Shown here one piece after another: positions 18,165 to 28,084 of a DNA stretch of 39,704 nt. The stretch's first letter is position 1, and each line of letters starts with the position of its first letter. Below the pieces are notes generated by a model. That model was not told the DNA's origin. It did no database searches and was given only the letters and a program-made list of their open reading frames with translations. The position numbers and the translations under genes were made by a program. Source of the DNA: an uncultured Xylophilus sp. (lineage in GTDB: Bacteria > Pseudomonadota > Gammaproteobacteria > Burkholderiales > Burkholderiaceae_C); assembly GCA_913776965.1 (NCBI GenBank), contig CAJYQL010000102.1:1-39704 (forward strand), written 5' to 3'.

Positions 18165-19838
18165 GTGGCATTGAAGCATCTCGCGCTGCGCGATTTCGTC
18201 ATCGTGCGTGCTTTGGAACTGGATGTAGGGCCGGGCTTCACCGTGCTGACCGGCGAGACCGGCGCCGGCAAGTCGATTCTCGTCGATGCATTGCAGCTGG
18301 CGCTCGGCAGCCGCGCCGATGCGGCGGTGGTGCGCGAAGGCGCCACCCGCGCGGAAATCAGCGCGGAGTTCGACACGCCGCCCGACCTGTCGGCGTGGCT
18401 CGACGACGCCGGCTTCGAAGCCGGCGCCACGTTGCTGCTGCGGCGCACGGTGGATGCCCAGGGCAAGAGCCGCGCCTGGATCAACGGCAGCGCCGCCACC
18501 GCCACGCAGCTGCGCGAGATCGGCGACCGGCTGCTGGACATCCACGGCCAGCACGCCTGGCAGAGCCTCACCCGGCCCGACGCGGTGCGCGGCCTGCTCG
18601 ATGCCTATGCCGGTCTCGACACCCAACCGCTCACGCGCCTCTGGCATGCGTGGCGCGCCGCCCAGCGCCAGCTGGCCGACGCGCGCCAGGCCCAGGATTC
18701 GCTGCAGCGGGAACGCGAGCGGCTGGCCTGGCAGATCGCCGAAGTCGACAAACTGCAGCCGGCGGCCGATGAGTGGGAAGAGCTCAACGCCCGCCACACC
18801 CGGCTGTCGCATGCCCAGGCGCTGATCGACGGTGCGCAGGGCGCACTCGATGCGCTCGAGGCCGACGAACAGGGTGCCACCGCCGGGCTGGCGCGGGCGC
18901 AATCGCTGCTCGACGAACAGTCGCATCTGGAGCCCGAATTCCGGGCGCTGGCGGAGGTGGTCGCGTCGAGCCTCGCCCAGGCCGAGGATGCGGCCCATTC
19001 GCTGCATGCATACCTGCGGCGCACCGACCCGGACCCGCAGGGGCTGGCCGCGCTCGACGACCGGATGGCGCTGTGGATGTCGCTTGCCCGCCGCTTCCGC
19101 CGCGGGCCGGAAGAGCTGCCGATGCTGCTGGCCGGCTGGCGTGAAGAGTTGGCCCGGCTGGATGCGGCATCCGACGTCGCCGCGTTGGAGGCCACGGAAC
19201 AGGCGGCATCCCGCCGTTTCCTGGACGAAGCGAAGATCCTGTCGCGCGCCCGCGCCAAGGCGGCGCCGCGGCTGTCGCGGGCGATCACCGAGGCGATGCA
19301 GGGCCTGGGCATGCAGGGCGGCCGTTTCGAAGTGGCGCTGCAGACATCCGAGAACGCGAGCGCCAGCGGGCTGGAGGACGTGGCCTTCCTGGTGGCAGGC
19401 CATGCCGGCAGCACCCCGCGGCCGGTCGGCAAGGTGGCTTCCGGCGGCGAGCTTTCGCGTATCGCACTCGCCATCGCCGTGACGACCAGCCAGCTCGGGA
19501 CGGCCCAGACATTGATCTTCGACGAGGTCGATTCGGGCGTCGGCGGCGCCGTGGCGGAAACGGTCGGCCGGCTGATGCAGCAGCTCGGCCGCGACCGGCA
19601 GGTGCTGGCCGTCACCCATCTCGCGCAGGTCGCCGCCTGCGCCGACCACCACCTGGTCGTCTCAAAGCAGCGCGAGGGCGGCCGCACCGGCAGCAGTGTC
19701 GACGCCGTGCAGGACGAAGCCCGCGTCGCCGAGATCGCCCGCATGCTCGGCGGTCAGCAGCGATCGGGCGCCGGCACGGCCCACGCCCGCGAAATGCTGC
19801 AAGTTGCGGCCCGGGCGCCGGCCGGCGCCCTGCTCTGA
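18165..19838 (+). CDS. recN: DNA repair protein RecN
   Basis: SMC-like ATPase that acts in double-strand break repair, 557 residues. Walker A GETGAGKS at 30-37, a long central coiled-coil region (about 165-370), and near the C-terminus the ABC signature SGGELSRIALAI and Walker B LIFDEVDSGVGG. It starts at a GTG (18165), chosen because MALKHLALRDFVIV matches the family N-terminus; GGGAGG lies about 8 nt upstream within nadK. rapZ follows after 15 nt. Confidence 0.95.
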   Translation: MALKHLALRDFVIVRALELDVGPGFTVLTGETGAGKSILVDALQLALGSRADAAVVREGATRAEISAEFDTPPDLSAWLDDAGFEAGATLLLRRTVDAQGKSRAWINGSAATATQLREIGDRLLDIHGQHAWQSLTRPDAVRGLLDAYAGLDTQPLTRLWHAWRAAQRQLADARQAQDSLQRERERLAWQIAEVDKLQPAADEWEELNARHTRLSHAQALIDGAQGALDALEADEQGATAGLARAQSLLDEQSHLEPEFRALAEVVASSLAQAEDAAHSLHAYLRRTDPDPQGLAALDDRMALWMSLARRFRRGPEELPMLLAGWREELARLDAASDVAALEATEQAASRRFLDEAKILSRARAKAAPRLSRAITEAMQGLGMQGGRFEVALQTSENASASGLEDVAFLVAGHAGSTPRPVGKVASGGELSRIALAIAVTTSQLGTAQTLIFDEVDSGVGGAVAETVGRLMQQLGRDRQVLAVTHLAQVAACADHHLVVSKQREGGRTGSSVDAVQDEARVAEIARMLGGQQRSGAGTAHAREMLQVAARAPAGALL

Positions 19839-19853
19839 CTTCCATCACCACCG

Positions 19854-20732
19854 ATGCAGCCTGCCGTCCCTGCCCTCGAACTGATCCTGATCACCGGCAT
19901 GTCGGGTTCCGGCAAATCGGTCGCGCTGCATGCACTGGAAGATGCCGGCTATTACTGCGTCGACAACCTTCCGCCGGATCTGCTGCTGCCGTTCGTCGCG
20001 CTCGAACAGCGGCAGGGCGCCGTCCAGGTGGCGATCGCGATGGATGCGCGCAGTGCGGCCTCGCTGCCCCTGGTGCCGCAGCAGCTGGCGGTGCTCCGGG
20101 CACAGGGCGTGAACGTCCGCTTGCTGTTTCTCGATGCCAGCACCGACACGCTGGTGCGGCGGTATTCGGAAACCCGGCGCCGCCATCCGCTATCGCGCCA
20201 CGATGCGGCCGACCAGCAGCATGCACTGGTCCAGGCGATGGAACTGGAACGTGAACTGCTCTCGGATCTGCGCGAACACGCCCACGTGATCGATTCCAGC
20301 CTGATGTTGGGTGCACAGTTGCAGCGCTACGTCAAGGCGGTGATCTCGGCGCCGCCATCGCAGCTGCTGCTGGTATTCGAATCGTTCGCCTTCAAGCGCG
20401 GCATCCCGGTCGATGCGGACTATGTGTTCGACGTGCGCATGCTGCCCAATCCGCACTATGAGCCCGGCCTGCGCGCCCTGACCGGTCGGGACGCGCCGGT
20501 CGCCGACTTCCTGCGGGCCCACGACGAGGTCCACCGCATGTTCGACGACATCGCCGGCTTCCTCTCCCGCTGGCTCGACCTGCTGGCACGTGACCACCGG
20601 AGCTACGTGACGGTCGGCATCGGCTGCACCGGTGGCCAGCACCGCTCGGTGTATCTGGTCGAACGGCTCGCCGAGCATTTCGGCAGTCAGTGGTCCACCC
20701 TCAAGCGCCATCGCGAACTCGACGCCCGTTGA
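19854..20732 (+). CDS. rapZ: RNase adapter protein RapZ
   Basis: P-loop protein that in enterobacteria binds GlmZ sRNA and glucosamine-6-phosphate; in betaproteobacteria its exact target is less clear. 292 residues. Walker A GMSGSGKS (15-22), the DNLPPDLL and [12 protein letters not shown] blocks, and the C-terminal domain with [21 protein letters not shown] and [17 protein letters not shown]. It is 15 nt after recN and convergent with mutY; a 6-bp stem (20735-20740 / 20749-20754) without a T-tract lies between them. Confidence 0.93.
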   Translation: MQPAVPALELILITGMSGSGKSVALHALEDAGYYCVDNLPPDLLLPFVALEQRQGAVQVAIAMDARSAASLPLVPQQLAVLRAQGVNVRLLFLDASTDTLVRRYSETRRRHPLSRHDAADQQHALVQAMELERELLSDLREHAHVIDSSLMLGAQLQRYVKAVISAPPSQLLLVFESFAFKRGIPVDADYVFDVRMLPNPHYEPGLRALTGRDAPVADFLRAHDEVHRMFDDIAGFLSRWLDLLARDHRSYVTVGIGCTGGQHRSVYLVERLAEHFGSQWSTLKRHRELDAR

Positions 20733-20761
20733 AACGACGCGGCGCGTTGCGTCGCAAGGTA

Positions 20762-21817
20762 TCAGTTTGGCAACGCCGCCAACAGCTTGCGCACCGGTGC
20801 GGGCAGTCCCAGCGCCGCCCATTCGGCCGGTTCGCACCAGCGTCCGTCGCCCGCCGGCGCCCGCCCTTCGGGTGCATCGACGATCACCGGATGCAGGTGC
20901 AGGTCCTTGTGGGTCAGGACATGCAGGAAGACCGGTAGCTCCTGCAGCGCCGCGTCCAGCGGAGCCGCCGCTTCGACAACTGCCTCGTGGTGCACATGGA
21001 CCGGCGGGCAGTGCAGTCCGGCCCAGATGCCGCGCGCCGGGCGGCGTTCCATCCAGACCCGCCCAGCACCATCGCGCGCGATCAGCAGCCACCAGGATTC
21101 ACTGGAGCGTCGCACCGTGCGGGTCCGGACCGGGTAAGCCTCCGGACGCCCTTCGCGCTGCGCCACGCACACGGACTGCAGCGGGCACAGAAGACAGAGC
21201 GGCCGTCGTGGCACGCAGACCGTCGCGCCCAAGTCCATCAGTCCTTGGGTATAGCGCGGCATGGTCTGCAGCAGCGTTGCAGGATCGCCGTGCGGCAAAA
21301 GCGCTGTCGCGGCCTCCCAGAGGGCCCGCTCGTTTGCCGGCCGCGCAAGGTCCGCATCGAATCCCAATGCCCGGGTCAGCACCCGCTTGACGTTGGCGTC
21401 GAGGATCGCCGCCCGCTCGCCGAAGCAGAACGACGCGATGGCCGCTGCGGTGGAGCGGCCGATGCCCGGCAGTGTCTCCAGCTGGGCCGCAGTCTTCGGA
21501 AATGCACCGCCGAAGGACTCCACGACGACCTGCGCGCAACGGTGCAGATTGCGCGCGCGGCTGTAATAACCCAGCCCGCTCCACAGACCCATCACCACGT
21601 CCGCCGGCGCTTCGGCCAGCGCCCGGACGTCGGGCAGACGCGCCAGGAAGCGCGGGTAGTAATCCAGTACCGTGGCCACCTGCGTCTGCTGCAGCATGAT
21701 TTCGGACAGCCACACCCGGTACGGATCGCGGGTGTTCTGCCATGGCAGGGTGTGGCGGCCGTGGGTGGCGTGCCAGTCCACGACCCTTTCGGCGAAATCG
21801 GCAGGCAACGGGATCAC
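20762..21817 (-). CDS. mutY: Adenine DNA glycosylase
   Basis: Removes adenine mispaired with 8-oxoguanine; 351 residues. Catalytic Glu39 (SEIMLQQTQV), helix-hairpin-helix LPGIGRSTAAAI (116-127), catalytic Asp140 (ILDANVKRV), and a [4Fe-4S] cluster with C201, C208, C211 and C217 in the canonical C-x6-C-x2-C-x5-C spacing. A NUDIX-like 8-oxoG recognition domain fills the C-terminus (about 240-351). The start is a GTG at 21817 that overlaps the stop of the upstream GTPase gene (GTGA), so translation is probably coupled. mutM, the partner enzyme against 8-oxoG, lies just upstream on the same strand. Confidence 0.95.
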   Translation of the reverse strand: MIPLPADFAERVVDWHATHGRHTLPWQNTRDPYRVWLSEIMLQQTQVATVLDYYPRFLARLPDVRALAEAPADVVMGLWSGLGYYSRARNLHRCAQVVVESFGGAFPKTAAQLETLPGIGRSTAAAIASFCFGERAAILDANVKRVLTRALGFDADLARPANERALWEAATALLPHGDPATLLQTMPRYTQGLMDLGATVCVPRRPLCLLCPLQSVCVAQREGRPEAYPVRTRTVRRSSESWWLLIARDGAGRVWMERRPARGIWAGLHCPPVHVHHEAVVEAAAPLDAALQELPVFLHVLTHKDLHLHPVIVDAPEGRAPAGDGRWCEPAEWAALGLPAPVRKLLAALPN

Positions 21818-23799
21818 GCCGGCACGGCGGGCGCGGCGGTCGGCGCTGCCGCTGTTGGTACGACAGGAATGTCGGCTGTGTCTTGGAAGGCGTCGGTCCG
21901 CTCGCGCAGCTCGACCTCGAGCGCATCGAGTCCGGTGATCTGCGCCTCCAGCTCCTCCATGCGGTCGCCGAGGCCGGATGCCGCGCCGCGGATCCGGTCG
22001 ATCGCGTCGATGCGCCGCACGAAAGCGTGCCGCCGCTCGCGCAGCTGCAGGTCCACCGGCGCCACCGACGACCGGACCCAGCTTTCGGCCTCTTGCTGCG
22101 CTTCGGCCAGGATGGCCTGCACCCGAGAGGCCAGTGCCCGGGCGAGCCGTCCCGCAAACGACGGCTGCGATAAGCGAATCGCGTTGGCCACACCCACGTA
22201 CTGCGCATGGGACCGGGCGATCTGCGTCACCTGCTCCGCGCGCGTCGCGATATTCGGCGGCGGAGGCAACTGAAGCGAAAAGCCGAATTCGGTGTTGAGC
22301 TGCCGGAAGCAGGCTTCCAGCATCGCGTGGATCTCGTCGAGCGCCCGGCTGGCGCGGACGATCCGTTCGGCCGAGCGCCCGAACGCCTGGTCGTAGGCGC
22401 GCCGGGCGCCGAGCTTGAAGCCCGGCTGCGTCAGCAGATCCTGCAGTTCCGCGAATTCCGCCAGCGGTACATCGTGGCCGAGGCACTGGCGCAGATCCCG
22501 CTGCAGCCGATGGCGCACCGCATGCAGCGCCTGCACCCGTTTCTCGCTCGCATCGAACTCCTGCTGCTCCATCTCGACCCGCGCACGCATGCCGGCGATC
22601 ACGCCGCTGTTCTTGCCGCGCAGGCTGCGCAATTCCAGCATCTGTTCGTCGATGTCGCGGCGGCGCATGGCGATGCGCCGCGCCGCGTCGTGGCGGACAC
22701 GACCGAGGGCCGACGCGACCGTGCCGTGCAGGATCGTGCGCCGGCGCTCGACGATGCTTTCGGCGAGCACCGATTCGAGGAGCGGCAGGCCGCTCGCCTG
22801 GAGCAGTGCGGCATCCTGGTTGATCCGCGCGACCAATCCGCGCTGCGCCGACAGCGGAATCACCCGCGCCGCCACCAGCCCGAGCATGCCGGCGCAGACT
22901 GCCCGCTGCCGCTCCGTCTGGGCCTGGACTTCCTGCGCGCTGCTGATGCCGTCCCAGAGCGCGTCGATCTTGTTGAGCACCACGATCCGACTGTCGGCCC
23001 GCGGATCCTCGCCCTCGCGCGGCGCCAGGTACTCCCGCCAAAGCCCCATGTCGGACCGGGTGACGCCGGCGTCGGCCGCCAGCAGGAACACCGTGGCATG
23101 CGCCTCGGCCAGCAGCTGCACCGTGAGTTCGGGCTCGGCGCCGATCGCGTTCAGCCCCGGCGTGTCAAGCACCACCAGGCCCTGGCGCAACAGCGGATGG
23201 TCGATGTTCACCAGCGCATGGCGCCACATCGGCACCTCGACCAGCCCGTCAGGGCCGATCAGCGGATTGTCCTCGGGCGTTTCGTCGTCCCAGAAGCCGA
23301 GGGAGCGCGCCGTCTCGGGCGTCACCCGGCGCACCTGCGCCACCGTCTCCAGCGACTTCGCCATCTGCACCGGATCGTGCAGATCCAGCGGCAGGCGTGT
23401 CCAGGCGTCGTGCACCATCCGCCAGGCGCCGAGCGGCCGCGCCTCCAGCCGGGTCTCGATCGGCAGCAGCTGCAGACAGGGCGGAATGCCCGGATCGAAC
23501 GCCAGTTCGGTCGGGCACATCGTGGTGCGGCCCGCGCTGGCCGGCACGATGCGGCGCCCGTGCTGCGCAAAAAAGATCGCGTTGATCAGTTCGGACTTGC
23601 CGCGCGAGAATTCCGCGACGAAAGCCACCATCACCCGGTCGCGCAGCAGCCCTTCCGCGACCTGCTCCAGCCGGGACGCCAGCGGGGCATCGGCCAGATC
23701 CTGGGCGACCAGCCATGCGGCGAGGGAGCGCAGTTGCGCGGCGGTATCGACGCGCCACGCACCGTGGCGGTCGAGCTGGTCGGTGAAGGAGGTGCTCAA
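21814..23799 (-). CDS. Bacterial dynamin-like GTPase
   Basis: 661 residues. GTPase motifs: G1 AEFSRGKS (62-69; the first Gly of the P-loop is Ala), G2 around GRTTMCPTEL (90-100), G3 DTPG (212-215) and G4 NKID (276-279). The remaining 330 residues are predominantly helical with long coiled-coil stretches, as in the bundle signalling/stalk region of dynamin-like proteins. There is no strongly hydrophobic paddle, so membrane contact, if any, would be peripheral. The C-terminus is a low-complexity Pro/Ala tail. Its 4-nt overlap with mutY suggests co-expression with DNA repair; whether it has a repair or a membrane role cannot be decided here. Confidence 0.85.
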   Translation of the reverse strand: MSTSFTDQLDRHGAWRVDTAAQLRSLAAWLVAQDLADAPLASRLEQVAEGLLRDRVMVAFVAEFSRGKSELINAIFFAQHGRRIVPASAGRTTMCPTELAFDPGIPPCLQLLPIETRLEARPLGAWRMVHDAWTRLPLDLHDPVQMAKSLETVAQVRRVTPETARSLGFWDDETPEDNPLIGPDGLVEVPMWRHALVNIDHPLLRQGLVVLDTPGLNAIGAEPELTVQLLAEAHATVFLLAADAGVTRSDMGLWREYLAPREGEDPRADSRIVVLNKIDALWDGISSAQEVQAQTERQRAVCAGMLGLVAARVIPLSAQRGLVARINQDAALLQASGLPLLESVLAESIVERRRTILHGTVASALGRVRHDAARRIAMRRRDIDEQMLELRSLRGKNSGVIAGMRARVEMEQQEFDASEKRVQALHAVRHRLQRDLRQCLGHDVPLAEFAELQDLLTQPGFKLGARRAYDQAFGRSAERIVRASRALDEIHAMLEACFRQLNTEFGFSLQLPPPPNIATRAEQVTQIARSHAQYVGVANAIRLSQPSFAGRLARALASRVQAILAEAQQEAESWVRSSVAPVDLQLRERRHAFVRRIDAIDRIRGAASGLGDRMEELEAQITGLDALEVELRERTDAFQDTADIPVVPTAAAPTAAPAVPA

Positions 23800-23878
23800 T
23801 GCAGGATTCGACGGCGGTAGGGTCGAAACATCCTACCCGCCTTCCCCGCCGCTGTCGGTCAGCCGGCGTCGCCGGGCG

Positions 23879-24694
23879 TCAGGACTTCTGGCAGACGGTG
23901 CAGAAAAACGTCGAACGCTGGCCCTGGCGCAATTGCCGGATCGGCGTGCCGCAGATCCGGCAGGGCTGCCCCTCCCGTCCGTAGACCATGGCCTCCAGCT
24001 GGAAATAGCCGGTCTGCCCTTCGGCGCTGGTGAAGTCGCGCAGCGTACTGCCGCCGGTGGCGACGGCGCGGGCCAGCACCTCGCGGATCGCGCACCACAG
24101 CCGCTCCGCCCGCGGCCGGGTGATACGCGATGCCGGCATGGTCGGCCGGATGCCCGAGGCGAAGAGCACTTCCGATGCGTAGATGTTGCCGACGCCGACC
24201 ACGACGTCGCCCGACAGCAGCACCTGCTTGATCGGCGAATCGCGGCGCTTGAGGCCGGCCAGGAAGGCGTCGAGATCGAAGGCGTCGCCCAGCGGCTCCA
24301 TGCCGAGCTTGCCCAGCAGCTTCTGGGCGACGGCGGAGCTCTCGTCCTCCACGAACACGACCGCGCCGAAGCGACGCGGATCGTGCAGCCGCAGGATGCC
24401 GCGGTCCGTTTCCATCTCGAAATGGTCGTGCACGCCGGCGGGCGGCAGCGATTCGGCGAATGCGAGGCTGCCGGACATGCCCAGGTGCAGCAGCAGCAGG
24501 CCGGCATCCAGCTCCATCAGCAGATATTTGCCGCGCCGGCGCACTTGCACCACCAGCCGACCGGTAAGCTCCAAGGGGTCGCACCCGAGCGCCCAGCGCA
24601 GCGGCTTGCCCATACGGACCGTCAGGATGCGGGCGCCAGCGATACGGTCGGCAAAGCTGAGCCGGGTGACTTCGACTTCGGGGAGTTCGGGCAT
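23879..24694 (-). CDS. mutM: Formamidopyrimidine-DNA glycosylase
   Basis: Excises 8-oxoguanine and formamidopyrimidines and cleaves the strand by beta,delta-elimination. 271 residues from ATG 24694. Catalytic Pro2 and Glu3 are intact ([10 protein letters not shown]), Lys56 lies in RRRGKYLL, the H2TH region contains [13 protein letters not shown], and the zinc finger uses C245, C248, C265 and C268. It is 79 nt upstream of the dynamin-like gene on the same strand and diverges from the TPR protein gene. Confidence 0.96.
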   Translation of the reverse strand: MPELPEVEVTRLSFADRIAGARILTVRMGKPLRWALGCDPLELTGRLVVQVRRRGKYLLMELDAGLLLLHLGMSGSLAFAESLPPAGVHDHFEMETDRGILRLHDPRRFGAVVFVEDESSAVAQKLLGKLGMEPLGDAFDLDAFLAGLKRRDSPIKQVLLSGDVVVGVGNIYASEVLFASGIRPTMPASRITRPRAERLWCAIREVLARAVATGGSTLRDFTSAEGQTGYFQLEAMVYGREGQPCRICGTPIRQLRQGQRSTFFCTVCQKS

Positions 24695-24775
24695 GCAGAA
24701 GGCCGGCGGAAAAACGCGGCGCGGTAGGGTGGAAACAGGGTGCAGCAGGACGGCTGTGCCGCCCAGGCCTTGAAT

Positions 24776-24781
24776 TATTAT
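24776..24781 (+). promoter_or_regulatory. -10 element, candidate leaderless promoter of the TPR gene
   Basis: TATTAT lies 6 nt before the ATG at 24788, in a short AT-rich island of an otherwise GC-rich gap. No clear -35 hexamer is present. Confidence 0.5.
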
Positions 24782-24787
24782 GGGTCG

Positions 24788-26662
24788 ATGCAGCCCCACT
24801 CCCTTGCCGCCGCGGCCCTGCTGGCCGGCCTTGCCGCCACCCTGCCGGCCCATTCGCAGACCGTGCCGGCATCCGGAACATCGGTCAAAGCGCCGGCCGT
24901 GCGGAAGTCCGCGCAGGCGTCGCCGGCCGACCCGACCGGCCTCAACACCCAGCCGTCGCCTGCCGTTGCAGAAAAGGTGGAGCCGCGGGCCGACGATCCG
25001 TCGGTCCAGGAACGTCGCAACGCGGAACTGCTGTACGAAGTGCTGCTCGGCGAGATGACGGCCGGCAGCGGCGATCCGGGCTCGGCCTACTCGCTGATGC
25101 TCGATGCGGCACGCAAGACCGGCGACGAACGGCTCTACCGGCGTGCGGCGGAGATCGCGCTGCAGGCCCGCGCCGGCGATGCGGCACTTGCGGCTGCCAC
25201 GGCTTGGAAGCAGGCGAAACCGACCTCGCGCGAAGCCAATCGCTACGTGCTGCAGATCCTGCTGGCACTCAACCGGGTCGAGGCCACGGCCGATCCGCTC
25301 GCCCGCGAGATCGCGCTGAGCCCGGCCGCCACCCGCGCGGCGCTGTACATGGCGCTGCCACCTCTGTATGGCCGCGTCACCGACAAGAAGGCCGCGCAAG
25401 CCGTGGTCGAGGCGGCGCTCGCACCCGACCTGCGCGACGGCGCACCGACCGACACCGCCGTCGCGGCCTGGGTCACTGCCGGCCGCATGCGTTTAGCCGC
25501 GGGCGACACCGCCGGCACGCTCGACGCTGCCCGCCGCGCGCAGGCCATCGATCCGACGGCGGAAGGCCCGGCCATCCTGGCGCTCGAACTGATGGACCCG
25601 AAGCAGCCGCTCGCCGAGCCGATCGTGCAGCGCTATCTGGCCAGCGGCAAGCCGCTTCCCGAGCTGCGCCTGGGATACGCCCGTGCGCTGATGGATGCCC
25701 AGCGCAATGCCGAGGCGACCCGCGAGTTGCAGACCCTGACCGTCGAGCAGCCCCGCTTCGCCGAAGGTTGGCTGCTCCGCGGCGCCCAGGAGGCACAGGA
25801 CGAGCAGTACGCCGCCGCCGAACAGTCGATCAAGACCTACCTCGACCTCGCGCAGGGCACCGTCGCGCCGAACCGCCCGGCCGAAGCGGAAGCCCGCGGG
25901 CTCGACCAGGCCTACCTCGTGATGGCGCAGATCGCTGAGAAGCGCGGCGACACCGCGGCCGCCAACGGCTGGCTGGACCGGGTGCAGGGCACGCAGGCGC
26001 TGGTCAGCGCCCAGGCGCGGCGGGCATCCCTGCTCGCACGGCAGGGCCGCCTCGCCGAAGGACAGCAGCTGATCCGCCAGCTGCCGCAGCGCACCCCGGC
26101 GGACGCCCGCATGAAGCTGATGGCCGAAGTCCAGCTGCTGCGCGACCACGGTCGCCAGGCCGAAGCCTACGATCTGCTGCAACAGGCGCAGAAGCAGGCG
26201 CCGACCGACAACGACCTCCTGTACGACCTGGCGATGAGCGCCGAGAAGCTCGGCCGCTTCGACGACATGGAGCGCATGCTGCGCGAACTGGTGGCCCGCC
26301 AGCCGGACTACCACCATGCCTACAACGCGCTCGGCTACTCGCTGGCCGAACGCAACCAGCGCCTGCCGGAAGCGCGCGACCTGATCAAGAAAGCACTGGA
26401 ATTCGCGCCGAACGATCCCTTCATTAACGACAGCCTCGGCTGGGTCGAATTCCGCCTGGGCAACCGCGCCGAGGCGATCCGGGTGCTGGAGGCCGCCTTC
26501 AAGCAACGGCCCGATGCGGAAATCGCCGCCCACCTGGGCGAGGTGCTGTGGGCCGACGGCCAGCGCGACCGCGCACGGGCGATCTGGAAGGAAGGTCTGT
26601 TGCTCAACCGCACCAACGACACCCTGCAGCAGACCTTGCAGCGGCTGAAGGTCCGGCTGTGA
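24788..26662 (+). CDS. Exported tetratricopeptide-repeat protein
   Basis: 624 residues from ATG 24788. A Sec signal peptide (about 1-24, ending PAHSQ) is followed by a Pro/Ser-rich linker and then a chain of TPR-like helical pairs over residues 75-615; the clearest repeats are near the C-terminus, for example [48 protein letters not shown]. It is likely a periplasmic or outer-membrane-associated scaffold. The position next to lolB is conserved in this group and suggests an envelope role, but no partner can be named. Its TGA overlaps the lolB GTG start (GTGA). Confidence 0.87.
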   Translation: MQPHSLAAAALLAGLAATLPAHSQTVPASGTSVKAPAVRKSAQASPADPTGLNTQPSPAVAEKVEPRADDPSVQERRNAELLYEVLLGEMTAGSGDPGSAYSLMLDAARKTGDERLYRRAAEIALQARAGDAALAAATAWKQAKPTSREANRYVLQILLALNRVEATADPLAREIALSPAATRAALYMALPPLYGRVTDKKAAQAVVEAALAPDLRDGAPTDTAVAAWVTAGRMRLAAGDTAGTLDAARRAQAIDPTAEGPAILALELMDPKQPLAEPIVQRYLASGKPLPELRLGYARALMDAQRNAEATRELQTLTVEQPRFAEGWLLRGAQEAQDEQYAAAEQSIKTYLDLAQGTVAPNRPAEAEARGLDQAYLVMAQIAEKRGDTAAANGWLDRVQGTQALVSAQARRASLLARQGRLAEGQQLIRQLPQRTPADARMKLMAEVQLLRDHGRQAEAYDLLQQAQKQAPTDNDLLYDLAMSAEKLGRFDDMERMLRELVARQPDYHHAYNALGYSLAERNQRLPEARDLIKKALEFAPNDPFINDSLGWVEFRLGNRAEAIRVLEAAFKQRPDAEIAAHLGEVLWADGQRDRARAIWKEGLLLNRTNDTLQQTLQRLKVRL

Positions 26663-27183
26663 CAGTCCGGTCCCGCAGGCACTGGATGGGCGCAGGCGCA
26701 TCGATTGCTACTTTTTTGATAGCTGGATGCGCAGGCGGGACGGGCGCCAACGGCCTGAAACCATCGCAGGAAGCTTCTGTACGCCCTGGCGACGCCTGGT
26801 CGGGCCGGCTGGCACTGCAGGTCGACGGCGCGGAGGCGCAGTCGTTTTCCGCATCCTTCGAACTGAAAGGTCGGCCCGACGCCGGCGAGCTGATCCTGCT
26901 CAATCCGCTCGGCGGCACGATTGCGCTGCTCCAGTGGTCGCCCGGCACCGCCACGCTGCGCACCGGCCAGGACCAGCGGCGCTTCGGTTCGCTGGAGGCA
27001 CTCGCAGCCGAGGCCACAGGCACGCCGATCCCGGTCGCCGCGCTGTTCGACTGGCTCGCCGGCACACCCAGCCCGGTGCCGGGCTGGGAACCCGATCTGC
27101 GCCAGCAAGCGCAGGGTCGCATCGTCGCCCGCCGCACCGCACCCCTGCCGGCCGCCGTGCTGCGGGTGATCCTCGACCGCTGA
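26659..27183 (+). CDS. lolB: Outer-membrane lipoprotein insertion factor LolB
   Basis: Lipoprotein that receives lipoproteins from LolA and places them in the outer membrane. 174 residues from a GTG that overlaps the TPR stop codon (GTGA); ATG 26686 is an alternative but would lose the basic n-region RSRRHW. The lipobox is LIAG-C with the acylated Cys at residue 24. The mature part has WSGRLALQVDG, ASFELKG, GELILLNPLGGTIALLQWSPG and the GWEPDL loop expected of LolB. The hydrophobic core of the signal peptide is encoded by a copy of the palindromic repeat. ispE begins 11 nt after its stop. Confidence 0.9.
   Translation: MTVRSRRHWMGAGASIATFLIAGCAGGTGANGLKPSQEASVRPGDAWSGRLALQVDGAEAQSFSASFELKGRPDAGELILLNPLGGTIALLQWSPGTATLRTGQDQRRFGSLEALAAEATGTPIPVAALFDWLAGTPSPVPGWEPDLRQQAQGRIVARRTAPLPAAVLRVILDR
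26703..26726. repeat. Short palindromic repeat, copy 3 (inside lolB signal peptide)
   Basis: TGCTAC-(7 nt, T-rich)-ATAGCTGG; it shares GATTGCTAC and ATAGCT at identical spacing with the copy at the ZIP start. It encodes SIATFLIAG, the hydrophobic core and most of the lipobox of LolB. Confidence 0.65.
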
Positions 27184-27194
27184 ACGTCGCGCCG

Positions 27195-28052
27195 ATGCAA
27201 CGCCTGTACGACGTCCCGGCGCCCGCCAAGCTCAACCTGTTCCTGCACATCACCGGCCGGCGTCCGGACGGCTACCACCTGCTGCAGTCGGTCTTCATGC
27301 TAATCGACTGGTGCGATACCCTGCATTTCGAACGGCGCACCGACGGCGCCCTGACGCGCGAGGACCTGACCGAGCCGCTGCCCGCCGACGACCTGGTGTT
27401 GCGCGCGGCGCGTGCACTGCAGACCCACACCGGCTGCGCATGGGGCGCCCACATCGGTATTGCCAAGCGCATCCCCGCCCAGGCCGGCATGGGCGGCGGC
27501 TCGTCGGACGCGGCCAGCTGCCTGCTGGCGCTCAACCGCCTCTGGAAACTGCACCTACCCCTGTCGACGCTCGCATCCATCGGCCTCGCCCTGGGTGCCG
27601 ATGTCCCCTTCTTCCTGCGCGGACGCAACGCGTGGGTCGAGGGCATCGGCGAGTCGATCACGCCGCTGGAAGGCGCGGCGGCGCTTCCGCCCCAGCGGTT
27701 CGCCGTCGTGCGCCCGGCGGCCGGCATCGACACCCGCGCAATTTTTTCGTCGGACCGTTTGAAACGCGACAATCCTGCTGCTAGAATCGTAGGCTTCGCT
27801 GCAGACCACTTCGGATTTGGCCGAAACGACCTGCAGCCTGTTGCCGAAGCGCTCTGCCCCGACGTCACACAGGCCCTCCAGTGGCTTGCCGACCAAGGCC
27901 TCAGCGGCAGGATGACAGGCTCAGGCAGTAGTGTGTTTGCACCGGTGTCGCAGGACATCGAACTGCCCCAGGCGCCCGCCGCCTGGCAGGTTCGGCAGTG
28001 CGATAATCTGATGCTCAGCCCTTTGGCCGGGTGGGCACCAGAAGAGAGTTGA
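27195..28052 (+). CDS. ispE: 4-diphosphocytidyl-2-C-methyl-D-erythritol kinase
   Basis: Non-mevalonate isoprenoid pathway kinase of the GHMP superfamily, 285 residues. PAPAKLNLFLHI at the N-terminus, the glycine loop GMGGGSSDAAS (98-108), catalytic Asp133 in LGADVPFFLRG and the C-terminal MTGSGSSVFA motif are all present. It is 11 nt after lolB. A strong promoter for downstream genes lies inside its coding sequence at 27759-27787, in a locally AT-richer stretch. Confidence 0.95.
   Translation: MQRLYDVPAPAKLNLFLHITGRRPDGYHLLQSVFMLIDWCDTLHFERRTDGALTREDLTEPLPADDLVLRAARALQTHTGCAWGAHIGIAKRIPAQAGMGGGSSDAASCLLALNRLWKLHLPLSTLASIGLALGADVPFFLRGRNAWVEGIGESITPLEGAAALPPQRFAVVRPAAGIDTRAIFSSDRLKRDNPAARIVGFAADHFGFGRNDLQPVAEALCPDVTQALQWLADQGLSGRMTGSGSSVFAPVSQDIELPQAPAAWQVRQCDNLMLSPLAGWAPEES
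27759..27787 (+). promoter_or_regulatory. Sigma70 promoter inside ispE for tRNA-Gln/prs
   Basis: TTGAAA (27759-27764), 17-nt spacer, TAGAAT (27782-27787), with an extended-10 TG one base before the hexamer and an AT-rich run (27740-27747) just upstream of the -35. This is the best-matching sigma70 promoter in the window. It lies within ispE, about 290 nt before tRNA-Gln, with no terminator between them. Confidence 0.75.
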
Positions 28053-28084
28053 AGGTTTGCAGCGCTGTCGCTGCAAACCGGTGT

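Noticed and set aside
20735-20754. Hairpin between rapZ and mutY as terminator
   Set aside because: The 6-bp stem has no T-tract on either strand.
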